From assembly GCA_020635535.1 (NCBI GenBank), contig JACJZP010000009.1, positions 48,705-112,704 of the forward strand: a stretch of 64,000 nt of DNA, written 5' to 3'. Source of the stretch: Flavobacteriales bacterium. GTDB taxonomy: Bacteria > Bacteroidota > Bacteroidia > UBA10329. The position numbers were made by a program, and so were the translations under genes. Under the pieces are notes generated by a model. That model worked only from the letters and a program-made list of their open reading frames with translations. It was not told where the DNA came from and made no database searches. Of the stretch, positions 44,302-53,571 are shown one piece after another. Position 1 is the first letter of the stretch. Every line of letters begins with the position of its first letter.

Positions 44302-44336
44302 CGAATGTAGGGCTGCAATTCTGAAGAGATTCTGAA
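44302..44336 (-). promoter_or_regulatory. Autoregulatory operator: two ATTCTGAA direct repeats, 11-base period
   Basis: ATTCTGAA (44318-44325), GAG, ATTCTGAA (44329-44336) is an exact direct repeat. On the minus strand a near-consensus -7 box TACATTCG (44302-44309, one mismatch) follows, placing the repeats over the -33 region of the response-regulator gene. Confidence 0.6.
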
Positions 44337-44497
44337 TAAATCAAAACCCCACACACCATTCATAAGCACAGATAGCAATTGGGGTTTAAACTGCCTTTTC
44401 ATCCTTATCAGTTTATCACCTCGCTTTTCACACCTCACACTTAAAGCCTCAAACCTCACCGATCGGTACACTTTCTGCTTCCGCTCAACGTTACGCC

Positions 44498-44505
44498 TAT
44501 CTTTG
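44498..44505 (+). promoter_or_regulatory. Candidate -7 box (TATCTTTG) for the T9SS plug gene
   Basis: A perfect TAnnTTTG match lies only 8 bases before the ATG at 44514, predicting an almost leaderless mRNA. A TTTC lies about 22 bases further upstream. Confidence 0.5.
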
Positions 44506-44513
44506 CAACCTCA

Positions 44514-45815
44514 ATGCGCACTGTCTTTACCTTTTTCTGTTTCCCTTTTTTCCTTTTTCCCCTTCTCGCGCTGGCGCAGAATGACGACTATTTCGATGAA
44601 ACATACCTGCGTTACGAAGACCGCACCTACCAGCCCAACATCAAAACAGTTCAGTTCCATATCAAGAATGTTCCACTCAGTTTACCGGTAATAAAATTGG
44701 GCGTTGGAGAGCAGCTCGAAATGCACTTTGACGAGCTCAATGCCGAGTACCAGAACTACACCTACACCATTATTCATTGCGACCGCAACTGGAACCCCAG
44801 CAACATACCCCAGCAGGAATACATAGATGGCTTTCTGGAAGAGACCATCATCAATTACGATTTCTCATTCAACACGGTTCAACAGTACATCCATTATTCC
44901 TTTTCCGTTCCCAACCAGAACCTTCGCATCAAGCTTTCAGGCAATTACATACTCATGGTTTACAGGAACTTCAACCGAGATGAACCCATCATTACCAGAA
45001 GATTCCGTGTATACGAAGACCTTATCACCATTGATGCCCGTGTGCGCTTACCCATGGAGATCGGTAAAAGACGCACCCACCAACAGATAAACGTGGAGAT
45101 AAACCATCCCGATTATCAGATTCGGAATCCCTTTGGAGACCTGGCCATTCATATACAACAGAACTACCGTTGGGATAACATAAAGACCGACCTCAAACCC
45201 ATGTTCGTTAAAGACAAGCAGCTCATTTACAACAACATGGGAGATGTGGTTTTTGAAGGCAGCAACGAATTCCGTTGGATAGATACACGCAGCCTGCGTT
45301 ACCAGCCGGAGAACGTCACCAACATCTGGTACGACCCCGACTCCATGAAAAACCACGTTTTTATGCTACCCGATAAGGTTTTCAGTAAAGACCACTACCG
45401 CAATGTTCCCGATATAAATGGAGCTTACAGCATTGATGTGCGCGAGGGCAATGACCCCACGCGCGATGCCGATTATGCCCTGGTTCACATGCAACTGCGT
45501 ATGGATGATCCCGTAATGGATGGCGGCATTTATCTTTTCGGTGGCCTTACCGATTGGCAGATACGCCCCGAACATCGGCTCGATTACAACGCGCGAGACA
45601 AGGTCTATGAAGGAGAGATCTACCTGAAACAAGGTTATTACAACTACCAGTACATCTACGTGCGAGATGGCGAGACGGAAGGTGAGACCGAGCTTACAGA
45701 GGGCTCATTCTTTGATGCACGCCAGATCTACACCCTGTATGTTTACCACCAGCAGATGGGCTCTCGGTACGATAGGCTCATTGGTCATTCCATCATTACT
45801 TCGCAGACCTGGTAA
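44514..45815 (+). CDS. Type IX secretion system plug protein (DUF5103)
   Basis: The 433-residue protein has a signal peptide (to LALAQ) followed by the DUF5103 pattern. Segments include TVQFHIKNVPLSLPVIKLG near residue 45, YTIIHCDRNWNPS near 85, QEYIDGFLEETIINYDFSFNT, and the C-terminal GYYNYQYIYVRDG followed by IYTLYVYH. DUF5103 proteins are beta-sandwich proteins identified as the periplasmic plug that closes the SprA translocon of the T9SS. This fits the many T9SS cargo genes in the window. The rest of the secretion machinery is not encoded here. Confidence 0.9.
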   Translation: MRTVFTFFCFPFFLFPLLALAQNDDYFDETYLRYEDRTYQPNIKTVQFHIKNVPLSLPVIKLGVGEQLEMHFDELNAEYQNYTYTIIHCDRNWNPSNIPQQEYIDGFLEETIINYDFSFNTVQQYIHYSFSVPNQNLRIKLSGNYILMVYRNFNRDEPIITRRFRVYEDLITIDARVRLPMEIGKRRTHQQINVEINHPDYQIRNPFGDLAIHIQQNYRWDNIKTDLKPMFVKDKQLIYNNMGDVVFEGSNEFRWIDTRSLRYQPENVTNIWYDPDSMKNHVFMLPDKVFSKDHYRNVPDINGAYSIDVREGNDPTRDADYALVHMQLRMDDPVMDGGIYLFGGLTDWQIRPEHRLDYNARDKVYEGEIYLKQGYYNYQYIYVRDGETEGETELTEGSFFDARQIYTLYVYHQQMGSRYDRLIGHSIITSQTW

Positions 45816-45860
45816 TGCCTACTTTACAACAAATCGTTAGCTTGCCCCACCCTGTTAACC

Positions 45861-46616
45861 ATGCCTGAGAGAACCAAGATCTACTTTGCTTCCGACTTTC
45901 ATCTGGGCGTTCCAAACAATGAAAGAAGCCGGCAGCGTGAACTGCAATTGATCCAATGGCTCAATGAGGTTTCAAAAGACGCCAAAGAGATCTATCTGGT
46001 AGGCGACCTCTTCGATTTCTGGTTCGAATACAAGAAAGCCATCCCAAAGGGTTTTGTCCGGTTTCAGGCAAAACTTGCCGAACTCTGCGATAATGGCATT
46101 TCTATCCATGTGTTTACCGGCAATCATGATATGTGGATGTTCAATTACCTTACCGAAGAGTTGGGTGTTACCATGCATCGCGAACCTGTAACCAGAGAAT
46201 GGAACGGCAAACGCTTCTTCATTGGTCATGGAGATGGGCTGGGCCCTGGCGACCACAGCTATAAGCTCATCAAAAAGGTATTTGCAAATCCGATCTGCAT
46301 CTGGCTTTTCGGCTGGCTACATCCAGATGTGGGTATCAGTCTCGCAAACTTCTGGTCTGGAAGGAGCAGAAAACACAACATGCCGCTGGATGAAGTGTAC
46401 AACGGAGATGACAACGAATGGCTACTTCAATTCTGTAGAACCACCTTACAGAATGAGCATTTCAACTACTTCATTTTCGGTCACCGCCATTTGGTGCTCG
46501 ATAAGCATGTTGGAGAAAACGCCCGTTACATCAATCTTGGCGATTGGTTCAAAGACCCGCATTACGCGGTTTGGGATGGCGAAGAACTGAAACTGCTACC
46601 TGCGGTTTTCAGCTAA
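45861..46616 (+). CDS. lpxH: UDP-2,3-diacylglucosamine diphosphatase
   Basis: The 251-residue metallophosphoesterase makes lipid X in lipid A synthesis. Metal-binding motifs are SDFHLG (D12, H14), GDLFDFW near residue 50, GNHDMW, IGHGDGLGPGD and FGHRH near the end. The length fits the LpxH/LpxH2-like proteins of Bacteroidota. It follows the T9SS plug gene at 45 bases and overlaps the convergent gap gene by 21 bases, which is longer than the other convergent overlaps here. Confidence 0.93.
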   Translation: MPERTKIYFASDFHLGVPNNERSRQRELQLIQWLNEVSKDAKEIYLVGDLFDFWFEYKKAIPKGFVRFQAKLAELCDNGISIHVFTGNHDMWMFNYLTEELGVTMHREPVTREWNGKRFFIGHGDGLGPGDHSYKLIKKVFANPICIWLFGWLHPDVGISLANFWSGRSRKHNMPLDEVYNGDDNEWLLQFCRTTLQNEHFNYFIFGHRHLVLDKHVGENARYINLGDWFKDPHYAVWDGEELKLLPAVFS

Positions 46617-47597
46617 TCTTGCCACCAGATCGGCAACACGGTTGGAGTAACCCGCTTCGTTGTCGTACCACCCCACCACCTTCACCATTTTGCCGATAAC
46701 AGAGGTCAATTCCGCATCAAAAATGCAACTGTGTGGATTGCTCAGAATATCACACGATACGATCGGTTCATCCGTGTACTGAAGAATCCCTTTCAAAGGC
46801 CCTTCAAAAGCTGCCTTCTTGAAAAGCACCTTCACTTCTTCCTCGGTAATGTCTGTTCTAACCATGCAGGTAAGGTCGGTAAGAGAACCGTTTATAACAG
46901 GAACTCTTATACCGGCACCTCCCAAATGACCCTCTAAGTGCGGGAATATTCTACCCAGTGCCTTTGCTGCGCCCGTAGTAGTTGGAATAATGGAATTTGC
47001 CGCAGCACGCGCTCTCCTCAGGTCGGAGTGTGGAGAATCATGCAGGCGCTGGTCTCCCGTATATGAGTGAACCGTAGAAACAAAGATGCTTTCAACATGC
47101 ACAGCATCTTCAAGCACCTTAACCATTGGGGCCGCACAGTTTGTGGTGCAAGAAGCATTACTGATGATCTCTGAAGATAGGTCCACCTGATGGTCATTCA
47201 CTCCCAAAACAACAGAGGGGATGTCCTTGTCCTTGGCAGGTGCAGAAATGATGACCTGCTTTGCTCCTGCCTTCAAATGTGCCGAAGCTGTTTCCCTACT
47301 TCTGAACAACCCTGTAGATTCAATCACAACATCTATGTTCAGTTCCTTCCAAGGAAGATCTGCAGGATTCCGCTCTGCAAATACCTGCACCTCATTATCA
47401 TTGAAAACTATGGTCTTCTCTTTGGCCTCAACCGTTCCATTGAACTGCCTATGTACCGAATCGTACTTGAACAGATGCGCAAGTGTTTTAACATCAGTAA
47501 GGTCGTTAATGGCAACAACCTCAACTCCTTTTCTCTGAAGCAATGCCCGCATGGAAATACGCCCAATGCGCCCAAAACCATTTATTGCAACTCTCAT
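46596..47597 (-). CDS. gap: Glyceraldehyde-3-phosphate dehydrogenase, type I
   Basis: The 333-residue enzyme has the NAD-binding start VAINGFGRIGR, the NDLTD motif with Asp that favours NAD, the catalytic cysteine C150 (SNASCTTNC), the histidine in STVHSYTGDQ and the C-terminal WYDNEAGYSNR. It performs the oxidative phosphorylation of glyceraldehyde 3-phosphate in glycolysis. It is read toward lpxH and lies just downstream of the terminator of the metalloprotease gene, so its promoter must sit in the 70 bases before it or inside that terminator. Confidence 0.97.
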   Translation of the reverse strand: MRVAINGFGRIGRISMRALLQRKGVEVVAINDLTDVKTLAHLFKYDSVHRQFNGTVEAKEKTIVFNDNEVQVFAERNPADLPWKELNIDVVIESTGLFRSRETASAHLKAGAKQVIISAPAKDKDIPSVVLGVNDHQVDLSSEIISNASCTTNCAAPMVKVLEDAVHVESIFVSTVHSYTGDQRLHDSPHSDLRRARAAANSIIPTTTGAAKALGRIFPHLEGHLGGAGIRVPVINGSLTDLTCMVRTDITEEEVKVLFKKAAFEGPLKGILQYTDEPIVSCDILSNPHSCIFDAELTSVIGKMVKVVGWYDNEAGYSNRVADLVARLAENRR

Positions 47598-47616
47598 ATT
47601 CTTAATTGGATTGAAT

Positions 47617-47648
47617 TAAAAAAGCCCCCCGAATATCGGGAGGCTTTT
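47617..47648 (-). terminator. Rho-independent terminator (minus strand)
   Basis: On the minus strand AAAGCCTCCCGA pairs with TCGGGGGGCTTT (one G-U) and is followed by TTTTTTAATT. It lies 22 bases after the metalloprotease stop. Confidence 0.88.
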
Positions 47649-47669
47649 CTATTCTTTGGGTGTTAACCG

Positions 47670-50231
47670 TCAGTTCTTCACCACTTTCTTAACCATCATA
47701 TCATTACCAACGAAAATGCGTAGGTAATAAACACCACTGGTAAACTGCGACATATCGATATCGAAACGGTGCGTTCCAACAGACATGTCGCGCGTAAGTA
47801 CTGGCTTCACTTCTTTTCCAAGAATATCAATGAACTCCATTCTAACCTTGGCCGCGTCAAGAAGATTCATGGTAACTGCCGTCATATCGTTAGTAGGGTT
47901 CGGAGCAATGCTCAGATCGATCTGACGCTCAAGATCCTGCATCCCGATAGGACTTCCAGAAATTGTAAGGTCATCAATGTAGAAGTTGTTGCTTCTGTCT
48001 CCAGATATCCAACGGAACTTGACGCGCACGTTAGGCTTGTTACCGAAAGACCCAAGACCTATCTCAACATCGGTCCATGTGCTCTGAGCATTAGGACGAT
48101 AGCTGTAGGGTACCAATCCTGAATTTGTCAACTCATATCCAGAGAAGGTCTCACGTGTTGACCAGCTCTCACCACAATCATCAGAAACCATTATTCTCAA
48201 TTGATCGCTTGGTGTGTTGTCAATGGCAGCACCTGAATAACGGAACTGAAGTGTTGGGCTGCTTATGGTGGTAAGATCGTAAGAAGGAGAGATCAGTTCA
48301 TCAATAGCTCCAAGGCTGTTGTCTATGTTGTACATTCTAACAGACTCCCAACCTGTTGAGCCTCCGTCCTGCCCGAAATACCATTCCCATTTGTTGTTTG
48401 AACCATCCTGATTGAAGACAACATAATCGCTAAGGAAATCGTCCTCACTCCAGTAGCTGTCCACATAACCCCAAGAGCTCTGATATTGAGCTGTGGTAGA
48501 GCTTACAATTACCATATCAGAAGCAGTTTCAGAATCAGAACCTATAGCATTGCTAACCTGAAGACTTACATCGTAAACACCTGGGGTATTGTAGGTAATG
48601 TTGTTCGGATTGGCGTTGGTAGATGTTCCTGGGTCTCCACCCTCAAACGTCCATAGATAATCATCTACATCACCGTTGTAGGCGGTTTCCTCGAAATCTA
48701 CAGACTCACCCGCGCAGATCATTTTCTGCGTGGCAAAGTCGCTTCCTTGGTCAAAATAGAAGCTGGAGATCGGAGCACAATCAGGCTGTGTGTAAGGATC
48801 GGCAACACCGGTTGCTTCTAAATTCTCCTGAGATATGAGATAAGAACGGATACCAGGCTCACTTCCATCACCCTCCAAGGTAAAATCCATTCTGGCCTTC
48901 TGTCCCAAGGTGAACATGTTCATGCACACGTCATCCGAATAGTCCATGTAATTATTGAACATCTCACCGTCTGGATGCCCAGGACCACATGCCCCTACGT
49001 TGTATGGAGCGGTGTGATATGTGGCACTTCCGCCAAACTGACCCAAGTATGCCGGATTGTTTCCGCACACCCCGAAGTTAGGGTTGGCAGCAGGTGGCGT
49101 GTCTGCAACGTCATCCGATCCGCACAAGGCATCGCCCCACACGTGCTTAAGGCTCAACCAGTGACCTACCTCATGAGTAGCCGTTCTTCCTCCGCTGCTT
49201 CTTACATCAATGTTTGAAGCAATAACGGTAATACCATCAGTGGAAAGCAGTCCTGAAGCAGGGAACTGCGCATAACCCAGAACCGTTCCCGAACCTAGAT
49301 CCATATCAATGTTGTTCACCACCCATACATTCAGGTAGCTGTAGGCATTCCAATAACTTACACCCTTGAATCCTGTTCCGTTGTTGGCATCGTTGGTCAA
49401 CGGAGTAAACACCCTTACAATACCATCTGTACAATTACCCAACGGGTCTTTGGTTGCAAGTCTGAATTCAATATTACAGTCAGCAGGCAAATACGCCCCT
49501 TGCTGCTCTATGGATGCAGAAACATGCCAAAGTCCGGCCAACAGAACATCATCTGCATGACCCAACCCATCTGTAGATGCCTCTACCCTATGCTGACCGT
49601 CATAAACATAGTTTGCCAAGAAACCATTCTGGGCGTTGATGGCATTGGCCAGAGCAGTTGCCAGATCAGCCGTGTCAGCATTATTCGAGACATTGATCTC
49701 TACCACATTGTCAACCTGCTGTGCCAGAGTATCGGCAAGACCACCTGTTCCGTTGTTGAAATGGAAAGCGAAACTTTCTCCGTAACGATTGTTCAATCTT
49801 ACATAAGCAGAGTCGTCAACAAAATCTGCCACTGCATCAGAGGTAAATACAAAATGGGTGTACTCGGTATCACCATAAAAGCGCTGGGGTGTGTTCACCG
49901 TATCCGGATTCAGCCTACGGTAATCTTCGTTGAGTACCTGCATCTGCTGTTCAACCTTGGTTTTGCTGATGTTCTCTGAACCACCATCATGTAGAATGTG
50001 GAACACCACAGGAATGATTCTCACGCCATTTGCGTCACGCTCCACATTAACTCTTGGATCCTGAGTGTATCTTCTTACTGCATCCTGAAATGCCTCGTAC
50101 TTGGCTCTTTCCTGCGGGTCTTCAAGTTGTTTTTCTAAGGCTATGTGAGAGCCACACTTTACATGTTGCTGCGAAAAACCAGTGTACCAAAGGAACAGTG
50201 CACCTACAGCAAGTAAAAATCTTTTCATCAT
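47670..50231 (-). CDS. M43-family zinc metalloprotease with PKD and T9SS domains
   Basis: The 853-residue secreted protein has a signal peptide (to GFSQ) and a pappalysin-type M43 domain with zinc site HEVGHWLSLKH (H353, H357, H363) and Met-turn NYMDYSDD near 427. A PKD domain (about 510-570, YLWTFEGGDP) and a MAM-like beta-sandwich domain (about 580-755, SPTLQFRYSGA and VRVKFRWISGD) follow, with a T9SS sorting domain at the end. Between residues about 122 and 248 there is an insertion not usual in the family. It would degrade extracellular proteins, possibly including its own activation peptide. Confidence 0.92.
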   Translation of the reverse strand: MMKRFLLAVGALFLWYTGFSQQHVKCGSHIALEKQLEDPQERAKYEAFQDAVRRYTQDPRVNVERDANGVRIIPVVFHILHDGGSENISKTKVEQQMQVLNEDYRRLNPDTVNTPQRFYGDTEYTHFVFTSDAVADFVDDSAYVRLNNRYGESFAFHFNNGTGGLADTLAQQVDNVVEINVSNNADTADLATALANAINAQNGFLANYVYDGQHRVEASTDGLGHADDVLLAGLWHVSASIEQQGAYLPADCNIEFRLATKDPLGNCTDGIVRVFTPLTNDANNGTGFKGVSYWNAYSYLNVWVVNNIDMDLGSGTVLGYAQFPASGLLSTDGITVIASNIDVRSSGGRTATHEVGHWLSLKHVWGDALCGSDDVADTPPAANPNFGVCGNNPAYLGQFGGSATYHTAPYNVGACGPGHPDGEMFNNYMDYSDDVCMNMFTLGQKARMDFTLEGDGSEPGIRSYLISQENLEATGVADPYTQPDCAPISSFYFDQGSDFATQKMICAGESVDFEETAYNGDVDDYLWTFEGGDPGTSTNANPNNITYNTPGVYDVSLQVSNAIGSDSETASDMVIVSSTTAQYQSSWGYVDSYWSEDDFLSDYVVFNQDGSNNKWEWYFGQDGGSTGWESVRMYNIDNSLGAIDELISPSYDLTTISSPTLQFRYSGAAIDNTPSDQLRIMVSDDCGESWSTRETFSGYELTNSGLVPYSYRPNAQSTWTDVEIGLGSFGNKPNVRVKFRWISGDRSNNFYIDDLTISGSPIGMQDLERQIDLSIAPNPTNDMTAVTMNLLDAAKVRMEFIDILGKEVKPVLTRDMSVGTHRFDIDMSQFTSGVYYLRIFVGNDMMVKKVVKN

Positions 50232-50287
50232 TTGAACAGAGTTGATAATGTATACAGAAGGTTAAGCTTCGTAAAATCCTTCTCGGG

Positions 50288-50295
50288 CAAATATA
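50288..50295 (-). promoter_or_regulatory. Candidate -7 box (TATATTTG, minus strand) for the metalloprotease gene
   Basis: The reverse complement matches TAnnTTTG, about 57 bases before the ATG at 50231. The leader between them shows no obvious structure. Confidence 0.5.
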
Positions 50296-50390
50296 GAAAA
50301 AGAACTATCCGAGGAATTGTCGTTCACGTGCTTAATTGGTTCAAAAATCAGCGAATAATTACACTTCTAACCCTTTGACATTCAAAGTGT

Positions 50391-51263
50391 TCAGAACACG
50401 TGTTTCTCTGCATGGTAAGATGAACGGACCAATGGTCCGCTCTCTACAAACCTGAAACCCATGCCCAACCCGAGGGTTTCGTACTCTTTAAAACGTTCTG
50501 GTGTAATGAATTCTGCAACAGGAAGATGTCGTTTTGTTGGTTGCAGATACTGCCCCAGTGTAAGCACATCTACACCAACACTTCTCAGGTCTTCCATGGT
50601 CTCAATCACCTCATCATGTGTCTCTCCCAAACCAAGCATCACTCCCGATTTGGTTTTCATTCCGCCATCTTTAAGGCGTTTCAGAACTTCTAGGCTTCTA
50701 TCATACTTTGCCTGAATACGCACTTGTTTGGTGAGCCTACGTACCGTTTCCAGATTATGGGAGACAATATCGGGGGCAACATCGATCACCTTCTGCAGAT
50801 TATGCCACTCACCACGAAAATCAGGAATCAATGTTTCCATGGTTGTTCCCGGACTGTGCTTTCTGACCGCTCTGACCGTTGCCACCCAAATGTCTGCACC
50901 ACCGTCTTCAAGGTCATCCCGATCTACTGACGTGATCACCGCATGCTTAACGCCCATCAGTTTAATACTCTGTGCAACCTTGTAAGGCTCCGTGATGTCC
51001 ACTGTTTCGGGTCTACCTGTGTTCACAGCACAAAAACCACAAGACCGTGTGCAGATGTTTCCAAGTATCATGAAGGTGGCGGTACCCGCCCCCCAACACT
51101 CGCCCATGTTGGGGCAATTACCACTTTGGCAGATTGTATGAAGCTTATGTTCTTCAACAAGTCCTCTGACCTTTTGATACTCTTGACCAGTTGGCAGCTT
51201 CACCCTGAGCCATTTCGGCTTCGGGACTCTCTTTTCCTGCTCCTCCGTCTTCACATCTTCCAT
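50391..51263 (-). CDS. lipA: Lipoyl synthase
   Basis: The 290-residue radical-SAM enzyme inserts two sulfurs into octanoyl groups on carrier proteins. It has the auxiliary-cluster cysteines C45, C50 and C56 ([15 protein letters not shown]) and the radical-SAM cluster C71, C75 and C78 (CTRSCGFC). The substrate-binding LEDGGADIW, the [10 protein letters not shown] motif and the C-terminal SSYHAEK with its conserved serine are also present. The length is typical. The ATG at 51263 overlaps the preceding gene's TAA by one base (TAATG). Confidence 0.97.
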   Translation of the reverse strand: MEDVKTEEQEKRVPKPKWLRVKLPTGQEYQKVRGLVEEHKLHTICQSGNCPNMGECWGAGTATFMILGNICTRSCGFCAVNTGRPETVDITEPYKVAQSIKLMGVKHAVITSVDRDDLEDGGADIWVATVRAVRKHSPGTTMETLIPDFRGEWHNLQKVIDVAPDIVSHNLETVRRLTKQVRIQAKYDRSLEVLKRLKDGGMKTKSGVMLGLGETHDEVIETMEDLRSVGVDVLTLGQYLQPTKRHLPVAEFITPERFKEYETLGLGMGFRFVESGPLVRSSYHAEKHVF

Positions 51264-52099
51264 TACCTATACCATTTAACCCCGAAATTGAACGCCAAAT
51301 AGAACGTCAGATAATAGGGGTCGTTCTTGATCTTGGCCATCATAGGAACATCTCTAATGTAATAGTCTATGATAACACCAGCCTCCAAACTCCGAACACT
51401 CTTCTCCTTTCTGGCATATTCAAAGCTGAATCCGAATTTGCCATACATTCCAGGGTAGAATTGCATCTTGTCTATACCAAGGAAGGGAGAGGCACTTCCA
51501 ACAATATTCTCTTGAGTATGAAGAGTGTTCCCTTGCGCATCGGTCTTATTCGGATCATAGCGTTCGGTGGATACGCCCAAAAAGTTGGTTCCTTCCCATC
51601 TGGCTATATCCAAATAAATGGGTTTGGCCCAAGCCATGGAGAATCCCCCTATGTATAGGTATCGGATTTCAACACCCTTATCGAATTTGGCATACAGAAC
51701 GTTGTGCCTTCCGTAACCGAGTCTGGTTACAACAACCTGATTCAACTCGCCATAAACATACCCTCGGGAATTCTCATAACCTTGATTAACAGTTCTGATC
51801 TCCTTAGGGTGCTCCATACTTACTGCTTCCAATTCGAAGAGTCTCTTTCGAAGAAATGTCTTGTTTTTCGCACGTCTCAGAAGTAAACCCCAACCTTGAG
51901 TGTGAATCATCCCTCCACCGGTGAATTCCTGCTTCAAAAGCACCTGAGTATCATCAAAACTTCGGTCTTTGATCTTGTCAGCAACAGATCCTTTAGGAAC
52001 TTCAGGAAGCTTCAATTCTTCATCATCCTGTGCAGAAACCTTTAAGGAAATGCTTGCGCAAAACGCGAAAACAACAACGAAGAGCAGCTTCCTGTACAT
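51263..52099 (-). CDS. Exported beta-rich protein, probably outer membrane
   Basis: The 278-residue protein has a signal peptide ([24 protein letters not shown]) and, after a polar region with the conserved [21 protein letters not shown] stretch, many alternating beta-strands and the C-terminal [17 protein letters not shown], which resembles a barrel closing strand. I recall similar unnamed proteins in Flavobacteriales; function is unknown. The ATG at 52099 gives the signal peptide, while a start at 52123 would overlap the promoter region of the divergent OsmC gene. It is followed directly by lipA. Confidence 0.8.
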   Translation of the reverse strand: MYRKLLFVVVFAFCASISLKVSAQDDEELKLPEVPKGSVADKIKDRSFDDTQVLLKQEFTGGGMIHTQGWGLLLRRAKNKTFLRKRLFELEAVSMEHPKEIRTVNQGYENSRGYVYGELNQVVVTRLGYGRHNVLYAKFDKGVEIRYLYIGGFSMAWAKPIYLDIARWEGTNFLGVSTERYDPNKTDAQGNTLHTQENIVGSASPFLGIDKMQFYPGMYGKFGFSFEYARKEKSVRSLEAGVIIDYYIRDVPMMAKIKNDPYYLTFYLAFNFGVKWYR

Positions 52100-52140
52100 T
52101 AGCGCAAAGTTACAATAACTCATTCACCATATTCGATTCC

Positions 52141-52551
52141 ATGGCCACATCTCAAGTCATTTACATTGGTGAGTTGAGCACAGAGGCAACGCACCTCCAA
52201 AGCTCTTCAACCATTAGAACTGATGCCCCGATAGATAACAACGGTTTGGGCAGAACGTTCTCGCCAACCGATTTATTGGCCACTTCCTTGGCCAGCTGCA
52301 TGCTTACCATAATGGGAATCCGTGCAAACGAATCTGCACTTGACATAACTGGAACAAAGGCCAGCATGACCAAGATAATGGCTTCGAACCCAAGAAGGGT
52401 TGCCGAAATTCAAATAGAAGTTGAGATAATTGACCGTGGACTCACAGACACTCAGAAAACTGTGCTTGAAAAAGCGGCCCGAACCTGCCCTGTGGCTTTG
52501 AGCCTGAGCGAATCGCTCAAGCAAACCATAACTTTCAAATACCGTTCTTAG
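52141..52551 (+). CDS. OsmC/Ohr-like family protein
   Basis: The 136-residue protein has the OsmC fold signatures. The first catalytic cysteine C53 is in ATSLASCMLTIMGI and the second, C116, is in AARTCPVALSLSE; the pair of cysteines reduces organic hydroperoxides in Ohr/OsmC enzymes. The FSPTDLLATSL stretch before the first cysteine is diagnostic. The ATG at 52141 is preferred, because an in-frame start at 52030 would overlap the divergent exported-protein gene. It is a single gene, read away from the exported protein. Confidence 0.9.
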   Translation: MATSQVIYIGELSTEATHLQSSSTIRTDAPIDNNGLGRTFSPTDLLATSLASCMLTIMGIRANESALDITGTKASMTKIMASNPRRVAEIQIEVEIIDRGLTDTQKTVLEKAARTCPVALSLSESLKQTITFKYRS

Positions 52552-52556
52552 CTGTA

Positions 52557-52688
52557 TCAGCTATTCACGCCTTGCTCAACAGGCGCATCGGCCTTTCCGT
52601 ATGCTGGACAGTTTTCTGTAGTTCGGCAAGAAGAGAAGATCATGGCCGCAACCGCGATAACTGTTACAATGATGGCTGACTTTTTCAA
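52557..52688 (-). CDS. 43-residue lipoprotein
   Basis: A short reading frame starts with TTG at 52688 and reads MKKSAIIVTVIAVAAMIFSSC followed by RTTENCPAYGKADAPVEQGVNS. It has a basic start, a 15-residue hydrophobic core and a lipobox FSSC with Cys21. The mature part of 23 residues contains the motif NCPAYGKA, which I recall from other tiny Bacteroidota lipoproteins. A perfect -7 box (TATTTTTG, minus strand, 52763-52770) lies upstream. It fills an otherwise empty 314-base gap, so it is likely real though small. Confidence 0.65.
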   Translation of the reverse strand: MKKSAIIVTVIAVAAMIFSSCRTTENCPAYGKADAPVEQGVNS

Positions 52689-52762
52689 AATTTCTATTGG
52701 TTTATTTGTTGATACGAACTAAAAACGTCCTAAAAGATCGATTTGTTGCCCTTAACGAGTTG

Positions 52763-52770
52763 CAAAAATA
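52763..52770 (-). promoter_or_regulatory. Candidate -7 box (TATTTTTG, minus strand) for the 43-residue lipoprotein gene
   Basis: The reverse complement matches TAnnTTTG about 75 bases before the TTG start. The rest of the space up to the ung start at 52866 shows no gene; it holds only a TTTG at 52808 that may belong to the ung promoter. Confidence 0.45.
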
Positions 52771-52865
52771 TCCTTTGTGAACCGATTACGCGCTTTGCTT
52801 AAAAAGGTTTGACATTAGTTTTCAACATCGATCATTAAAAAGCCGACATAATTGTTAGAAAAATA

Positions 52866-53546
52866 ATGAAACCCAAGATCGAATCCAGCTGGTTAGCCTT
52901 GTTACAGAGTGAGTTCAATACTGAGTACTTCTCACGCCTAAGAGAATTTCTGATGCAAGAGAAGGAATCGCAAACCATTTACCCACCAGGCTCGCTCATT
53001 TTCAATGCTTTCAACCATACACCGGTCAGCAAGGTCAAAGCCGTTATTCTTGGTCAGGATCCATATCATGGCCCAGATCAGGCGCACGGATTATGTTTCT
53101 CAGTGAATGATGGCATACAGTTTCCTCCATCCTTACAGAACATTTTCAAGGAACTACAGACCGATATCGGCATGGAAACTCCAAAGTCAGGTAACCTTAC
53201 CAAATGGGCCGACCAAGGCGTTCTGCTTTTGAATGCGACATTAACTGTTCGGGCAAAAAATGCTGGTTCTCATCAAGGAAAGGGCTGGGAGCAGTTTACC
53301 GATGCTGCCATACAGAAGCTATCAAATGAACGCAAAAATCTTGTTTTCCTGCTTTGGGGCAGGTATGCACAGAACAAAGAATCGCTGATCAACAAACAGA
53401 ACGGCCACCTTATTCTGAAAGCACCTCATCCATCCCCATTGTCTGCGTACTCAGGTTTTTTCGGTTGTAAGCATTTCTCAAAAGCCAATGAGTTTCTACG
53501 GTCAAAAGGTATTGAACCGATAGACTGGAATTTGAATACACAATGA
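52866..53546 (+). CDS. ung: Uracil-DNA glycosylase, family 1
   Basis: The 226-residue enzyme removes uracil from DNA. It contains the catalytic water-activating motif [18 protein letters not shown] with its Asp near residue 64, [12 protein letters not shown], the [10 protein letters not shown] segment and the C-terminal [18 protein letters not shown], where most members have YRGFFG; the Arg is replaced by Ser here. The conserved His of HPSP inserts into the DNA helix. The length is usual for bacterial family 1 enzymes. It is the first of a plus-strand group that continues with the BamA/TamA-like gene. Confidence 0.96.
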   Translation: MKPKIESSWLALLQSEFNTEYFSRLREFLMQEKESQTIYPPGSLIFNAFNHTPVSKVKAVILGQDPYHGPDQAHGLCFSVNDGIQFPPSLQNIFKELQTDIGMETPKSGNLTKWADQGVLLLNATLTVRAKNAGSHQGKGWEQFTDAAIQKLSNERKNLVFLLWGRYAQNKESLINKQNGHLILKAPHPSPLSAYSGFFGCKHFSKANEFLRSKGIEPIDWNLNTQ

Positions 53547-53571
53547 TCTACGTGTTCTACGTTCAGTTGTC

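Noticed and set aside
44344..44387. Inverted repeat AAACCCC / GGGGTTT with a 30-base loop
   Set aside because: Seven pairs and a long loop can occur by chance, and there is no T tract.
50350..50390. Hairpin after lipA (AACACTTTGA / TCAAAGGGTT)
   Set aside because: One mismatch and no T run on the minus strand, so a terminator is not supported.
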